Positions 34,982 to 48,478 of a DNA stretch of 64,000 bases are shown here, in pieces. The stretch is from contig NZ_LT906448.1 in NCBI RefSeq assembly GCF_900186835.1, positions 62,001-126,000 of the forward strand, written 5' to 3'. The notes under the pieces are model-generated. The model had not been told where the DNA came from, did not search any database, and worked only from the letters and a program-made list of their open reading frames with translations. The translations under genes and the position numbers were made by a program. Position 1 is the stretch's first letter; each line of letters opens with the position of its first letter. The DNA is from Pasteurella dagmatis (GTDB taxonomy: Bacteria > Pseudomonadota > Gammaproteobacteria > Enterobacterales > Pasteurellaceae).

Positions 34982-37813
34982 ATGGACAAAATTGAAGTAC
35001 GTGGGGCGCGGACCCATAATCTAAAAAATATCAATTTAACGATTCCGCGCGATAAATTAATCGTAATTACAGGGTTGTCTGGTTCGGGAAAATCCTCTTT
35101 AGCATTTGATACGCTTTATGCGGAAGGGCAACGCCGCTATGTTGAATCTTTGTCTGCCTATGCTCGTCAATTTTTGTCTTTAATGGAAAAGCCAGATGTT
35201 GATCATATCGAAGGGTTGTCGCCTGCGATTTCCATTGAACAAAAATCCACTTCACATAACCCACGTTCTACGGTGGGGACAGTCACAGAAATTCACGATT
35301 ATTTACGTCTTCTTTTTGCGCGTGTAGGTGAGCCTCGTTGTCCTACGCACGATGTTCCACTTGCCGCACAAACCATCAGTCAAATGGTCGATAAAGTGTT
35401 GAGTTTACCTGAAGAAAGCAAAATGATGTTGCTTGCACCGGTTGTCAAAGATCGTAAAGGTGAACACGTTAAATTATTAGAGCAAATTGTTGCTCAAGGC
35501 TATATTCGTGCACGTATTGATGGTGAGATTTGTGATTTATCCGATGCGCCAAAATTAGAGTTACATAAAAAACATACTATTGAAGTGGTGGTGGATCGCT
35601 TTAAAGTGCGGTCAGATTTAGCCACAAGATTGGCGGAGTCTTTTGAAACTGCATTGGAGTTATCCGGTGGCACAGCAGTCGTTGCTTCAATGGACGATCC
35701 TAAAGCGGAAGAATTTGTGTTTTCTGCCAACTTTGCTTGTCCACATTGTGGTTATTCCGTGCCAGAGCTAGAGCCTCGTCTTTTTTCTTTTAATAACCCT
35801 GCGGGAGCCTGTCCAACTTGTGATGGTTTGGGTGTTCAGCAATATTTTGATGAAAAACGCATTGTTCAAAATCCAAGTATTTCACTTGCCAGTGGTGCCG
35901 TGAAAGGGTGGGATCGACGTAATTTTTATTATTATCAAATGCTCACATCTCTTGCAAAACATTATAATTTTGATATTGAGCAGCCTTTTGAAGACTTACC
36001 GAAGAAAATTCAGCAAATTATTTTAAATGGTTCGGGTAAAGAAGAAATCGAATTCCAATATATGAATGATCGTGGCGATGTTGTTGTTCGTCATCATACT
36101 TTTGAAGGTATTTTGAATAATATGGCTCGTCGTTATAAAGAAACCGAGTCAATGTCAGTGCGTGAGGAATTGGCGAAAAATATCAGTACTTGCCCTTGTA
36201 ATGACTGTGGTGGCTCTCGCTTACGAGCAGAAGCTCGCAATGTGTATATTGGTGCAACCAATTTGCCAGATGTAGCAGAAAAGAGTATTGGTGAAACACT
36301 TAGTTTCTTTAATGAGTTAGAGTTAAGTGGTCAGCGTGCGCAAATTGCTGATAAGATTTTAAAAGAAATTAAAGAACGTTTACAGTTTTTAGTCAATGTT
36401 GGCTTGGATTATCTATCCCTTTCACGATCTGCTGAAACTTTGTCGGGTGGGGAAGCGCAGCGTATTCGTTTAGCAAGTCAAATCGGTGCAGGATTAGTTG
36501 GTGTAATGTATGTGCTAGATGAACCGTCTATAGGTTTACACCAACGTGATAATGAGCGATTGCTCAATACGTTAGTTCATCTGCGTAATTTAGGAAATAC
36601 TGTTATTGTAGTTGAGCACGATGAAGATGCTATTATGGCGGCAGACTACATTATTGATATTGGACCGGGCGCAGGTGTTCATGGTGGTCAAGTGGTGGCA
36701 GAAGGCACAGCAAAAGAGATTATGGCGAATGAAAACTCAATTACAGGTAAATTTCTATCTGGCGTTGAGAAAATTGAAATTCCGAAAAAACGCACCGCAC
36801 TTGATAAGCAAAAAGTGCTTAAATTGAATGGCGCAACGGGGAACAATTTAAAATCTGTAAATCTCGAAATCCCAGTTGGATTGTTTACTTGTGTGACGGG
36901 AGTATCGGGTTCTGGGAAATCAACATTAATTAATGATACCTTATTCCCATTAGCACAAAATGCACTAAACCGTGCTGAGAATAAGCAATATTCACCTTAT
37001 AAATCTATTTCAGGATTGGAGTTTTTCGATAAGGTAATTGATATTGACCAAAGTCCAATTGGGCGAACACCACGTTCAAATCCTGCAACTTATACTGGCT
37101 TATTCACACCAATTCGTGAGTTATTCTCAGGTGTACCGGAGGCGAGAGCGAGAGGCTATAATCCTGGTCGCTTTAGTTTTAACGTTCGTGGTGGACGCTG
37201 TGAAGCGTGCCAAGGGGATGGTGTAATTAAAGTTGAAATGCATTTCTTGCCAGATGTGTATGTGCCTTGTGAGCATTGTAAGGGTAAGCGTTATAATCGT
37301 GAGACTTTGGAAATTCGTTATAAAGGTAAGACAATTCATCAAGTGTTAGAAATGACGGTGGAGGAAGCGCGAGAGTTTTTCGACGCAATCCCACAAATTG
37401 CTCGTAAATTGCAAACTTTAATGGATGTAGGCTTGTCTTATATTCGTTTAGGTCAGTCTTCTACTACCTTATCAGGTGGTGAAGCGCAACGTGTGAAGTT
37501 AGCCACTGAATTATCTAAGCGTGATACAGGAAAAACCTTGTATGTGCTAGATGAACCAACAACAGGGCTACACTTTGCCGATATTAAACAATTGTTGACG
37601 GTGTTACATCGTTTGCGTGATCAAGGTAACACTATTGTTGTGATTGAACACAACTTAGATGTAATTAAAACTGCTGACTGGATTATTGATTTAGGACCGG
37701 AGGGCGGCAATGGCGGTGGACAAATTATTGCAACTGGTACGCCAGAACAAGTTGCCGAAGTCAAAGGTTCACATACGGCAAGATTCTTAAAAGGCATTTT
37801 AGCCAAAGGTTAA
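34982..37813 (+). CDS. uvrA: Excinuclease ABC subunit A
   Basis: UvrA is the damage-sensing ATPase of nucleotide excision repair, loading UvrB. The 943-residue protein has two ABC domains: Walker [11 protein letters not shown] near residue 31, ABC signature [28 protein letters not shown]; then [10 protein letters not shown] and [15 protein letters not shown] with [13 protein letters not shown]. Zinc-binding pairs CPHC/CPTC and CEAC/CEHC are present. No good ribosome site precedes the ATG at 34982. Length is normal; SOS-regulated through the upstream LexA box. Confidence 0.99.
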   Translation: MDKIEVRGARTHNLKNINLTIPRDKLIVITGLSGSGKSSLAFDTLYAEGQRRYVESLSAYARQFLSLMEKPDVDHIEGLSPAISIEQKSTSHNPRSTVGTVTEIHDYLRLLFARVGEPRCPTHDVPLAAQTISQMVDKVLSLPEESKMMLLAPVVKDRKGEHVKLLEQIVAQGYIRARIDGEICDLSDAPKLELHKKHTIEVVVDRFKVRSDLATRLAESFETALELSGGTAVVASMDDPKAEEFVFSANFACPHCGYSVPELEPRLFSFNNPAGACPTCDGLGVQQYFDEKRIVQNPSISLASGAVKGWDRRNFYYYQMLTSLAKHYNFDIEQPFEDLPKKIQQIILNGSGKEEIEFQYMNDRGDVVVRHHTFEGILNNMARRYKETESMSVREELAKNISTCPCNDCGGSRLRAEARNVYIGATNLPDVAEKSIGETLSFFNELELSGQRAQIADKILKEIKERLQFLVNVGLDYLSLSRSAETLSGGEAQRIRLASQIGAGLVGVMYVLDEPSIGLHQRDNERLLNTLVHLRNLGNTVIVVEHDEDAIMAADYIIDIGPGAGVHGGQVVAEGTAKEIMANENSITGKFLSGVEKIEIPKKRTALDKQKVLKLNGATGNNLKSVNLEIPVGLFTCVTGVSGSGKSTLINDTLFPLAQNALNRAENKQYSPYKSISGLEFFDKVIDIDQSPIGRTPRSNPATYTGLFTPIRELFSGVPEARARGYNPGRFSFNVRGGRCEACQGDGVIKVEMHFLPDVYVPCEHCKGKRYNRETLEIRYKGKTIHQVLEMTVEEAREFFDAIPQIARKLQTLMDVGLSYIRLGQSSTTLSGGEAQRVKLATELSKRDTGKTLYVLDEPTTGLHFADIKQLLTVLHRLRDQGNTIVVIEHNLDVIKTADWIIDLGPEGGNGGGQIIATGTPEQVAEVKGSHTARFLKGILAKG

Positions 37814-37859
37814 TTGCTTTTAAGAACAGCCATTATTTTAACAAAACGAGGAGAATTCA

Positions 37860-38447
37860 ATGAAAAAAACTCTATTAGCAGCATTGCTGTCTTGTGGTAT
37901 TGGTATGGGAATGTCAATGTCAGCAATTGCGCATTCTCATGAAGGGCATGATCATAAGCATGCACATTCACACGCTGGTGAAAAAATTGAAGTTAAGGTG
38001 GAATTATTAGACCCAGTAAAAGGAAACCAAGATGCGGGTAAAGTGATTATCACTGAGTCTCCGTATGGTTTAGTGTTTACGCCAGAATTAAAAGGGTTGG
38101 CAACAGGGTTACATGGTTTCCACATTCACCAAAACCCAAGCTGTGATGCAAAAGAAAAAGACGGCAAATTAGTTGCAGGTTTAGCAGCTGGCGGTCATTG
38201 GGATCCTAAAAAAGCGGGCAAACACGGCTACCCTTGGTCTGACGAAGCTCACTTAGGTGACTTACCAGCGTTAACTGTAAACGCAGATGGCACATCAACT
38301 AACCCTGTTTTAGCTCCACGCTTAAAACATTTAGACGATGTTAAAGGTCGTTCATTAATGATCCACGAAGGTGGCGATAACCACTCAGATCATCCAGCGC
38401 CATTAGGCGGTGGCGGCCCACGTATGGCTTGTGGTGTGATTAAATAA
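37860..38447 (+). CDS. sodC: Periplasmic Cu,Zn superoxide dismutase
   Basis: SodC disproportionates superoxide in the periplasm and helps resist host oxidative attack. The 195-residue protein has a signal peptide (to about residue 24) and then a His-rich segment with nine His in 15 residues ([15 protein letters not shown]), a metal-binding extension also known in some other Pasteurellaceae SodC. All metal ligands are present: His88, His90, bridging His113, His122, His131, Asp134 and His169, with the Cys95-Cys191 disulfide. GAGGAGA precedes the ATG. It has its own strong terminator. Confidence 0.96.
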   Translation: MKKTLLAALLSCGIGMGMSMSAIAHSHEGHDHKHAHSHAGEKIEVKVELLDPVKGNQDAGKVIITESPYGLVFTPELKGLATGLHGFHIHQNPSCDAKEKDGKLVAGLAAGGHWDPKKAGKHGYPWSDEAHLGDLPALTVNADGTSTNPVLAPRLKHLDDVKGRSLMIHEGGDNHSDHPAPLGGGGPRMACGVIK

Positions 38448-38460
38448 TTACATCGATAAT

Positions 38461-38497
38461 AAAAAAGCGTAGTGGATTTTCACTACGCTTTTTTTAC
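38461..38497 (+). terminator. Terminator after sodC
   Basis: AAAAAAGCGTAGTG (38461-38474) pairs perfectly with CACTACGCTTTTTT (38481-38494) over a six-base loop. It separates sodC from the convergent rlmB and probably works both ways. Confidence 0.95.
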
Positions 38498-38539
38498 ACC
38501 TAAATTTTCACTTAAAGTGCGGTCAATTTTCAGAAAGTT

Positions 38540-39277
38540 TTACGCTAAACGCTGTCTCACAATTTCAAATAGACACACACCAGTTGCCACAGACACATTT
38601 AATGAAGACACAGAACCCGCCATTGGAATGCTAATTAATTGATCGCAATTTTCACGTGTTAAACGACGCATTCCATCACCTTCCGCCCCCATTACTAATG
38701 CCAAACCACCAGTTAATTTAGCTTGATATAAGGTTTCCGTTGCTTCGCCTGCTGTACCTACCACCCAAATATTGTGTTCGTTTTGTAAATCACGTAAAGT
38801 ACGTGCCAAGTTGGTTACACGAATTAATGGTATTACCTCAGCTGCACCACAAGCGACTTTACGGGCAATAGAACTTAACTGTGCAGATTTATCTTTTGGC
38901 ACGATAACCGCACACACGCCAGCAGCATCTGCAGTACGTAAACACGCCCCTAAATTATGTGGGTCAGTCACGCCATCAAGCACTAATAACAATGGAGATT
39001 GTTTATTTTTTAAAATCGCATCTAAATCCGCTTCATTGAGTTCTTTAGCTGGCTGAATACGAGCAATGATACCTTGATGCACTTCACCATCTGCTTTTTT
39101 ATCTAAGGTTTGACGGTTCACAAATTGCACCGAAATACCTAAGCGATGAAGCTCATTTAACAATGGTTGAAGGCGTTTGTCTTCACGTCCTTTTAACACA
39201 TAAACTTCAATTAAACGCTCTGGCGCAGTGTTCAAAAAGGCACTCACAGCGTGAATACCATAAATGTTTTCACTCAT
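38540..39277 (-). CDS. rlmB: 23S rRNA (guanosine-2251-2'-O)-methyltransferase RlmB
   Basis: RlmB methylates G2251 in the peptidyl-tRNA site of 23S rRNA. The 245-residue SPOUT (SpoU/TrmH) protein has a N-terminal substrate-binding region ([21 protein letters not shown]) and a knot domain with [38 protein letters not shown] and [18 protein letters not shown]. The ATG directly abuts the rnr stop, so rnr-rlmB form one transcription unit, as in E. coli. Confidence 0.97.
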   Translation of the reverse strand: MSENIYGIHAVSAFLNTAPERLIEVYVLKGREDKRLQPLLNELHRLGISVQFVNRQTLDKKADGEVHQGIIARIQPAKELNEADLDAILKNKQSPLLLVLDGVTDPHNLGACLRTADAAGVCAVIVPKDKSAQLSSIARKVACGAAEVIPLIRVTNLARTLRDLQNEHNIWVVGTAGEATETLYQAKLTGGLALVMGAEGDGMRRLTRENCDQLISIPMAGSVSSLNVSVATGVCLFEIVRQRLA

Positions 39278-41671
39278 CTATTTTCTCTTTTTCTCTGATT
39301 TTTTCTTACTTTTCTTAGCGGAGGATTTGCTCGAAACTTTTGATTTTCCGACCGCACTTTTACGCCCTTTGCTTTTCGAACGTTGTTTTTCGATACTTTC
39401 GGCATAACGCAGATTTTTCTTCATTTTGTCTTTCAATGTTTTACCTTCACGCAATGGCTTTCGTTCACTTGACACTAAAGAGAAATCTACTTGGCGTTGT
39501 TCAAGGCTCACTGCTTCCACTTTGATTTTGACCTTATCACCGACGCGGTAAATCATACCACTATTTTCGCCAATTAAGCGCTGTTTAGCTAAGTCAAATT
39601 GGTAATAATCGTTATCTAAGGTGGAAATATGTACAAGTCCATCAATAAATAAATCATCTAATCGAACAAACAAGCCAAAGCCCGTTACAGAGGAAATCAC
39701 ACCACTAAATTCCTCACCCACGTGATCTTGCATATATTCGCATTTGAGCCAATCAGCCACATCACGAGTAGCATCATCTGCACGACGTTCAGTCATTGAA
39801 CAATGATCGCCGAGTAGATCCATTTCATCCAAGGTGTAATGGTATCCGCCAGTGTCAGTTGTTCTACGTTTAGAACCTTTTAATTTGGTTAAAAGATATT
39901 TAATACCACGGTGTAAGGTTAAGTCCGGATAACGACGGATTGGCGAGGTAAAGTGAGCATATTCTTCCAACGCTAAACCAAAATGACCAATATTCTCTGG
40001 GGAATAAACCGCTTGGCTTAATGAACGCAATAACATAGTTTGAATTAATTCGTGATCAGGACGTTCTCTCACTTGTTCTAGTAACTCGGCGTAATCAGAG
40101 GTGCTTGGCTTTAAGCCCCCACCGAGTCCTAATCCACATTCATTTAAGAAACTGCGAAATGCGGTAATTTTTTCTTCGCTTGGCCCAGCGTGAATACGGA
40201 ATAACGCTGCCTCTTGGTGTTTTTCTACAAAGTTCGCTGCTGCAATATTGGCGAGAATCATACATTCTTCAATGATTTTGTGTGCATCGTTGCGGATAAC
40301 TGGCTCAATGCGCTCAATACGTCCCATTTCATTAAAGACGAATTTGCTTTCAATCGTTTCAAAATCAATCGCACCACGTTGATGGCGGGCTTCAACTAAT
40401 GATTGATACATTTTGTGTAATTCAAGCAAGTGCGGTACTAAATTGTGGTAGCGTTCGCAAAGCTCTTCATCGCCCTCTAAAATGCGAGCGACTTTGGTAT
40501 AAGTTAAACGGGCATGAGAATTCATCACCGCTTCGTAGAACTCATAGCCTGTAATTTTACCTTTTGCTGATACATTGAGCTCGCACACCATACACAGGCG
40601 ATCAACTTGTGGGTTTAATGAGCAAAGTCCATTAGAAAGCACTTCTGGCAACATCGGTACCACTCGATTTGGGAAGTAGACCGAATTACCACGAGCGTGA
40701 GCCTCAGTGTCTAATGCAGTACGTTGGCGTACATAGTAGCTCACGTCTGCAATAGCTACCCAAAGTTTCCAACCGCCACCACGTTTTTTCTGACAGAAAA
40801 CCGCATCATCAAAGTCGCGTGCATCTTCGCCATCGATTGTGACTAAAGGCAATTGACGTAAATCAACGCGCCCTTCTTTGGCTTCTTCAGGCACTTTTTC
40901 ACTAAGTTTTGAAACTTGTTTTAATACTGCATCAGGAAACACGTGTGGAATATCGTGGTTACGGATCGCAATTTCCACTTCCATACCTTTAGCCATATTT
41001 TCACCCAAAATTTCAGTGATCACTCCAACGGGTTGGCTAAAGGTAGCTGTGCGAGGTTTTAATTCAACCACTACAACTTGCCCCATACGAGCACCTTGTC
41101 GAGATTCATTTGGGATTAAAATATCACGATTGATACGGCTATCATCTGGCACGACATAGCCAATGCCATCTTCTAAGAAAAAGCGACCAACGATTTGTTT
41201 TTTACGTTGTTGGAGTACGCGAACAATCCGGACTTCTTGGCGACCACGGCGGTCAAAACCACTTGGTTGTGCAAGTACATAATCGCCATGCATCACTTTT
41301 TGCATTTGGTTATTAGGAATAAACCAATCGCTGTCTTTGCCTTCTACCTGTAAAAAACCATAGCCGTCACGATGCCCTAAGACAGTACCTCTTAATAAAT
41401 CCAATTTATCTGCAAGCGCATAGCGTTTACGTTTAGTAAAGACAAGTTGCCCGTCATTTTCCATCGCTCTTAAACGGCGACGCATACCTTCTTGTTGTTC
41501 TTCATCAGTAATCTTTAGTGTCGTCAAAAGTTCCTCTTTTGACATCGGGGCATTGTGTTGACGGATAATATCTAAAATAAATTCGCGGCTTGGGATAGGG
41601 TTTTCGTATTTTTTAAGTTCTTGCTGATAATTAGGATCCTGCATTGGTTTGATTTTTTTTGGTTTTGGCAT
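39278..41671 (-). CDS. rnr: Ribonuclease R
   Basis: RNase R is a 3'-5' exoribonuclease that degrades structured RNA. The start at 41671 follows AAGGAG and gives 797 residues; a GTG two codons earlier is possible. Seen in order: a helix-turn-helix-like N-terminus ([19 protein letters not shown]), cold-shock domains ([17 protein letters not shown]), an RNB domain with [14 protein letters not shown] (catalytic Asp cluster), an S1 domain ([17 protein letters not shown]) and a Lys/Ser-rich basic tail. A USS is embedded in the 3' end. Confidence 0.98.
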   Translation of the reverse strand: MPKPKKIKPMQDPNYQQELKKYENPIPSREFILDIIRQHNAPMSKEELLTTLKITDEEQQEGMRRRLRAMENDGQLVFTKRKRYALADKLDLLRGTVLGHRDGYGFLQVEGKDSDWFIPNNQMQKVMHGDYVLAQPSGFDRRGRQEVRIVRVLQQRKKQIVGRFFLEDGIGYVVPDDSRINRDILIPNESRQGARMGQVVVVELKPRTATFSQPVGVITEILGENMAKGMEVEIAIRNHDIPHVFPDAVLKQVSKLSEKVPEEAKEGRVDLRQLPLVTIDGEDARDFDDAVFCQKKRGGGWKLWVAIADVSYYVRQRTALDTEAHARGNSVYFPNRVVPMLPEVLSNGLCSLNPQVDRLCMVCELNVSAKGKITGYEFYEAVMNSHARLTYTKVARILEGDEELCERYHNLVPHLLELHKMYQSLVEARHQRGAIDFETIESKFVFNEMGRIERIEPVIRNDAHKIIEECMILANIAAANFVEKHQEAALFRIHAGPSEEKITAFRSFLNECGLGLGGGLKPSTSDYAELLEQVRERPDHELIQTMLLRSLSQAVYSPENIGHFGLALEEYAHFTSPIRRYPDLTLHRGIKYLLTKLKGSKRRTTDTGGYHYTLDEMDLLGDHCSMTERRADDATRDVADWLKCEYMQDHVGEEFSGVISSVTGFGLFVRLDDLFIDGLVHISTLDNDYYQFDLAKQRLIGENSGMIYRVGDKVKIKVEAVSLEQRQVDFSLVSSERKPLREGKTLKDKMKKNLRYAESIEKQRSKSKGRKSAVGKSKVSSKSSAKKSKKKSEKKRK

Positions 41672-41925
41672 AAGCACTCCTTATCGAATGAGGAATAACA
41701 TTCGTATATCCAGTAAGTTTGACATTCTCAACCTATTAAAGCAAGGGAAATACCAAAGATTGCTTAATTGATGATAAATGTTCTATTAAAGGGGAATTGG
41801 CACAGAAAAGCCAAGGGATTTTCGATAATTTACAGAAAATTTTCTGTTATAAAGGCGCATTTTTTGATACATTTAGCACAATTTTTTTCAATACTCAAAG
41901 ACAGAGTAGTTCTTGTTCAATTTAG

Positions 41926-42996
<1,071 letters not shown>

Positions 42997-43005
42997 TGAA
43001 TAGCG

Positions 43006-43035
43006 AAAAGTGCGGTAAAAAAGACCGCACTTTTT
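43006..43035 (+). terminator. Inverted-USS hairpin between mreB and mreC
   Basis: AAAAGTGCGGT (43006-43016) pairs with ACCGCACTTTT (43024-43034) over a seven-base loop with a short T-run. Placed inside the operon it probably lowers mreC-mreD expression relative to mreB. Confidence 0.85.
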
Positions 43036-43070
43036 AATCATAAGCTTAAATTGACTATTCTGATGTCTAT

Positions 43071-44156
43071 ATGAAACCCATTTTTGGAAAAGCCCCTCCA
43101 CTTGGTCTTCGCTTAATCCTTGCTGTTATTGCATCGATTATTTTAATCGTGTCTGATGGTCAGACAAATGCGATGATTAAAGCACGCAGCATAATGGAAA
43201 CAGCAGTTGGTGGTTTGTATTATCTTGCAAACACACCTCGTACTGTATTAGATGGCGTTTCTGATAACTTAGTCGATACCAATAAGTTACAAATTGAAAA
43301 TAAAGTATTGCGTGAGCAGTTGCGCGAAAAAAATGCTGATTTATTGCTATTAGATCAACTCAAAGTTGAAAATCAACGATTACGTTTACTTCTTAATTCT
43401 CCTTTACGTACTGATGAATATAAAAAAATTGCTGAAGTGCTAACAGCACAAACAGATGTATACCGTAAACAAGTGGTTATTAATCAAGGTGGGAGTGATG
43501 GTGTTTATGTTGGCCAACCTGTTATTGATGAAAAAGGTGTAGTAGGGCAAGTGATTTCAGTAGGAGAAAATACTAGCCGTGTGTTGTTATTAACTGATGT
43601 AACCCACTCTATCCCCGTTCAAGTCTTGCGTAATGATGTGCGTTTAATTGCAAGTGGTACAGGGGAAACAGAAGAGCTTACCTTAGATAACGTCCCTCGT
43701 TCAGTAGATATCGTAAAAGGCGATTTGTTGGTAACTTCGGGGCTAGGAGGACGCTTTTTAGAAGGTTATCCAGTGGCGATTGTAGATTCAGTTTCACGTG
43801 ATGGACAAAATTATTTTGCTACGGTGACAGCAAAACCACTCGCTTCCATGGAACGCCTGCGTTATGTCTTATTATTGTGGCCGACAAATGAGGAATCACG
43901 CAATGTGAATACTATTTCACCTGAAGATATTCGTCGAACTGTTCAAGAACGTTTAGAGAATCAAGGCAACGAATCTCGTAATGTGAGAAAAGCTCTTGTG
44001 CAGGAAGAACAAGAAAGTGCGGTTAATAATCATGGGAGTAATACGGAAGATATACAATCCTCATCAAATGAAGAGTCAGTACCAACAGATACCCCAATAG
44101 AGCCGAATATTGACACAAGCGAACCTGTTGAGCAGCAATACAGGGAGGAACATTAA
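43071..44156 (+). CDS. mreC: Rod-shape determining protein MreC
   Basis: MreC is a bitopic inner-membrane protein whose periplasmic domain bridges MreB, PBP2 and the cell wall. The 361-residue product has one N-terminal membrane segment (about residues 10-30), a coiled-coil stretch (LQIENKVLREQLREKNADLLL), a beta-rich domain (VGQVISVGENTSRVLLLTDV) and an unusually long Glu/Ser/Asn-rich C-terminal tail (about residues 295-361) containing a USS. mreD starts on its stop codon (overlap of one base). Confidence 0.95.
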   Translation: MKPIFGKAPPLGLRLILAVIASIILIVSDGQTNAMIKARSIMETAVGGLYYLANTPRTVLDGVSDNLVDTNKLQIENKVLREQLREKNADLLLLDQLKVENQRLRLLLNSPLRTDEYKKIAEVLTAQTDVYRKQVVINQGGSDGVYVGQPVIDEKGVVGQVISVGENTSRVLLLTDVTHSIPVQVLRNDVRLIASGTGETEELTLDNVPRSVDIVKGDLLVTSGLGGRFLEGYPVAIVDSVSRDGQNYFATVTAKPLASMERLRYVLLLWPTNEESRNVNTISPEDIRRTVQERLENQGNESRNVRKALVQEEQESAVNNHGSNTEDIQSSSNEESVPTDTPIEPNIDTSEPVEQQYREEH

Positions 44157-44644
44157 TGCAAAAACGTTTTTTATTGCAATTATTGATCGTGGTCTGCATT
44201 TTTATTGTTGCTCTGGTAATGGAAATTGCACCTTGGCCAACGGATTTTCAGGCATTTAAACCGGCTTGGCTCGTTATGGCATTGGTTTACTGGGTACTTG
44301 CGATTCCAGAAAAAGTCAGTATTGGAGTGGCGTTTGTACTTGGTTTAATTTGGGACTTAGTGCTAGGCTCAATTTTAGGAGTTCATGCACTTGTGCTCTC
44401 TGTATTCACTTATATCATTGCGTGTAATTATCTGATTTTACGTAACCTATCCCTATGGATGCAAAGTTTACTGATTGTTCTCTTAGTCTTTGCAATTCGC
44501 TTGAGTATTTTCTTGATTGAATTATTTATCCATAGTGCTGCATTTAACTGGCAGGAAATTTATGGTGCACTGGCGAGTGGATTGCTATGGCCTTGGGTAT
44601 TTTTATTACTCAGAAAAATTCGTAGACAATTACATTTACGCTAA
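44156..44644 (+). CDS. mreD: Rod-shape determining protein MreD
   Basis: MreD is a polytopic membrane partner of MreC and MreB. The 162-residue product is hydrophobic with about five segments, and shows EIAPWPTDFQAFKPAWLVMALVYW and FVLGLIWDLVLGSILGVHAL, both typical. Its ATG overlaps the mreC TAA by one base, implying coupled translation. Confidence 0.95.
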   Translation: MQKRFLLQLLIVVCIFIVALVMEIAPWPTDFQAFKPAWLVMALVYWVLAIPEKVSIGVAFVLGLIWDLVLGSILGVHALVLSVFTYIIACNYLILRNLSLWMQSLLIVLLVFAIRLSIFLIELFIHSAAFNWQEIYGALASGLLWPWVFLLLRKIRRQLHLR

Positions 44645-44771
44645 TAAATTTAGATGCAATACACAAATTTTGTGTTGCTGTATAAATAGTTAATCCACAT
44701 AACTTTTCTTTTTGATAAAATTAGAGCTTTCTTTTAAAGGATAATCCATTATTAAGCGATGAATTATGTGG

Positions 44772-44811
44772 GTGAAAAATAAATGCCAAGTAGGGTTTTA
44801 CTTGGCATTTA
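44772..44811 (-). terminator. Terminator after leuD
   Basis: AAATGCCAAGTA (44781-44792) pairs with TACTTGGCATTT (44800-44811). On the minus strand the stem is followed by TATTTTTC, so it ends the leu transcript. Confidence 0.85.
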
Positions 44812-44815
44812 CTAT

Positions 44816-45421
44816 TTAACGTAAGAAATTCGGTATGTTGCTTTCGTACTTTGCGATTTTATCTTCGTGTTGTAATGTTAAACCGATATTATCTAACCCA
44901 TTCAATAAACAATGACGACGGAAGCTATCAATTTCGAATCGGTAAACTTTACTATTTGCAGTCACTGTTTGCGCTTCTAAATCGACAGCAATCGTAGCTC
45001 CTTCATTTGCTACTACATATTGGAATAATTCATCGACTTCCTGTTCACTTAAACGAATAGGCAGCATTTGGTTATTCAAACTATTACCGTAGAAAATATC
45101 AGCAAAACTTGGGGCGATGATGACACGGATACCATAATCATCTAATGCCCAAGGGGCGTGCTCACGGGAAGAACCACAACCAAAATTTTCACGCGCTAAT
45201 AAAATACTTGCACCTTGATAACGAGGGTAGTTAAGTACGAAGTCAGGATTTGGTTGTTTTCCTTCTTCGTCTAAAAATCGCCACTCATGGAATAGATGAG
45301 CGCCAAAGCCAGTACGAGTAACTTTTTGTAAAAATTGTTTGGGGATAATGGCATCCGTATCTACATTTGATGCATCAAGTGGAATTGCGATACCAGTATG
45401 TTGTTTAAATTCTCTAGGCAT
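44816..45421 (-). CDS. leuD: 3-isopropylmalate dehydratase, small subunit
   Basis: LeuD is the swivel-domain subunit that pairs with LeuC in the second step of leucine synthesis. The 201-residue protein has [42 protein letters not shown] and [16 protein letters not shown], all typical of the small subunit. AGAGAGA precedes the ATG. It is the last gene of the minus-strand leuA-B-C-D series; the 167-base gap to leuC is unusually wide and holds a single USS (45534). Confidence 0.97.
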   Translation of the reverse strand: MPREFKQHTGIAIPLDASNVDTDAIIPKQFLQKVTRTGFGAHLFHEWRFLDEEGKQPNPDFVLNYPRYQGASILLARENFGCGSSREHAPWALDDYGIRVIIAPSFADIFYGNSLNNQMLPIRLSEQEVDELFQYVVANEGATIAVDLEAQTVTANSKVYRFEIDSFRRHCLLNGLDNIGLTLQHEDKIAKYESNIPNFLR

Positions 45422-45588
45422 ATATTTTCTCTCTTAATTAAAGTGATCCTAGTCTTTTATGTTTATCTGTTTAAAGAAAACCTGTTTATATTCAGATAAA
45501 AGCGAAAGTGCATTGTTTGAATATAAAATAAAAGTGCGGTACTTTTTTTAATATTTTCTTTTTTTACTTTATTAAAGCGCAGGGGCGA

Positions 45589-46995
45589 TTAATTTAATTC
45601 GATATTGCGAATATCGACAAATTTACCATAAACAGCAGCAGCTGCTGCCATAGCAGGACTGACTAAATGAGTGCGCCCACCACGTCCTTGACGTCCTTCA
45701 AAGTTACGATTACTGGTCGAAGCGCAACGCTCTCCTGGCTCTAAGCGATCATTATTCATGGCTAAGCACATTGAACAGCCTGGTAAACGCCATTCAAAAC
45801 CAGCTTCAATAAATATTTTGTCTAAGCCTTCTTTTTCAGCTTGTTCTCGTACTAATCCTGAACCAGGTACAACAAGGGCTTGAACTCCAGCAGCAACTTT
45901 ACGTCCTTTTGCGACTGCGGCCGCAGCGCGTAAATCTTCGATACGTGAGTTTGTGCAAGAGCCAATGAATACTTTGTCAATGCTAACATCTGTTAACTTA
46001 ATACTATGTGGTAAATCCATATAGGCTAATGCTTTTTCTGCAGATTGACGTTCTATCGGATCACGCATTTCTTCTGGATTTGGAATAGTTTGATCAATTC
46101 CAATAACTTGACCAGGATTGGTTCCCCAAGTAACCTGAGGCTGAATTTCACAGGCATCTAACGTGACGACAGTATCAAATTCAGCATCTTCATCGCTATA
46201 CAAATTTTTCCAGTAGCCAACAGCCGCATCCCAATCTTTACCTTTAGGTGCGTAAGGTTTATCTTTTAAATAGGCAAAAGTGGTTTCATCAGGTGCGATC
46301 AAACCTGATTTTGCGCCTAACTCAATAGCCATGTTACACACTGTCATACGTCCTTCCATAGATAAGTCGCGGATCGCTTCGCCACAAAACTCAACTACAT
46401 GCCCTGTACCACCACCCATTGTAGTTTTACCAATGATTGCCAATACAATATCTTTGGCAGTAATGCCTTCTCCTACTTTACCGCGTACTTCAATTTTCAT
46501 TTTTTTTGCACGAGCTTGTTTGACTGTCTGTGTCGCTAATACATGTTCGACTTCAGACGTACCAATCCCAAATGCTAATGCCCCAAAAGCGCCATGTGTT
46601 GCGGTGTGAGAGTCGCCACAGACAATCGTCATACCTGGTAGCGTTAAGCCCTGTTCTGGCCCCATGACATGCACAATACCTTGGTTAATATGGTTAATGT
46701 CGTAAAGCTTGATCCCAAATTGATCCGTATTTTTAGCTAATTCGACCATTTGAATCCGTCCCATTTCACCAGAACCAGCTAAATCACGACTATCTGTAGG
46801 CACGTTATGATCCATCGTCGCAACGGTTTTACTTGGTTGGCGAACGATACGCCCCATCGCACGTAAGCCATCAAAAGCTTGAGGTGAAGTCACTTCATGC
46901 ACTAAATGACGATTAATATAAATTAAAGGTGTTTCGCCTTCTGCTTCATGGACAACGTGGGCATCAAAGAGTTTTTCGTATAGGGTTTTGCTCAT
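45589..46995 (-). CDS. leuC: 3-isopropylmalate dehydratase, large subunit
   Basis: LeuC carries the 4Fe-4S cluster that isomerises 2- to 3-isopropylmalate. The 468-residue protein has [38 protein letters not shown] and the CSMCLAMN pair, supplying the cluster cysteines. AAGGAA precedes the ATG. Gaps on both sides (217 bases to leuB, 167 to leuD) are larger than in the compact E. coli operon. Confidence 0.98.
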   Translation of the reverse strand: MSKTLYEKLFDAHVVHEAEGETPLIYINRHLVHEVTSPQAFDGLRAMGRIVRQPSKTVATMDHNVPTDSRDLAGSGEMGRIQMVELAKNTDQFGIKLYDINHINQGIVHVMGPEQGLTLPGMTIVCGDSHTATHGAFGALAFGIGTSEVEHVLATQTVKQARAKKMKIEVRGKVGEGITAKDIVLAIIGKTTMGGGTGHVVEFCGEAIRDLSMEGRMTVCNMAIELGAKSGLIAPDETTFAYLKDKPYAPKGKDWDAAVGYWKNLYSDEDAEFDTVVTLDACEIQPQVTWGTNPGQVIGIDQTIPNPEEMRDPIERQSAEKALAYMDLPHSIKLTDVSIDKVFIGSCTNSRIEDLRAAAAVAKGRKVAAGVQALVVPGSGLVREQAEKEGLDKIFIEAGFEWRLPGCSMCLAMNNDRLEPGERCASTSNRNFEGRQGRGGRTHLVSPAMAAAAAVYGKFVDIRNIELN

Positions 46996-47212
46996 TTTTT
47001 ATTCCTTATTAGGGGGGCTTTCTATGTGTTATTCAAGAAAGCCAATCCAGCTAAGCCTTTTTCTTTTCTATTACATTGTTTAACGCAGAGCGTATAAACT
47101 TGTTACGCTATACTCAAACAATATAACAGTTCCTAAAATTTAAATTCCTTCGATGGCTTAGAAGGGATTTTTTGTTTTAAACAGTAAAAGTACGGTCAAC
47201 TTTATAACAATT

Positions 47213-48304
<1,092 letters not shown>

Positions 48305-48478
48305 TTATTTGAGCAATTATTTAATTGTTATTTTTACTTTTTTGCATTGTTATCTCAGTTGTGTTCGTTTTATTTATACAACTTTATTTTTCTAAAATTT
48401 TTTGTGCTCAGGCAGTTTACGTGAGGATAAACAGCCTGTTTACGAGCCGAAAAGTGCGGTGCTTTTTGCGAAAGTTTT

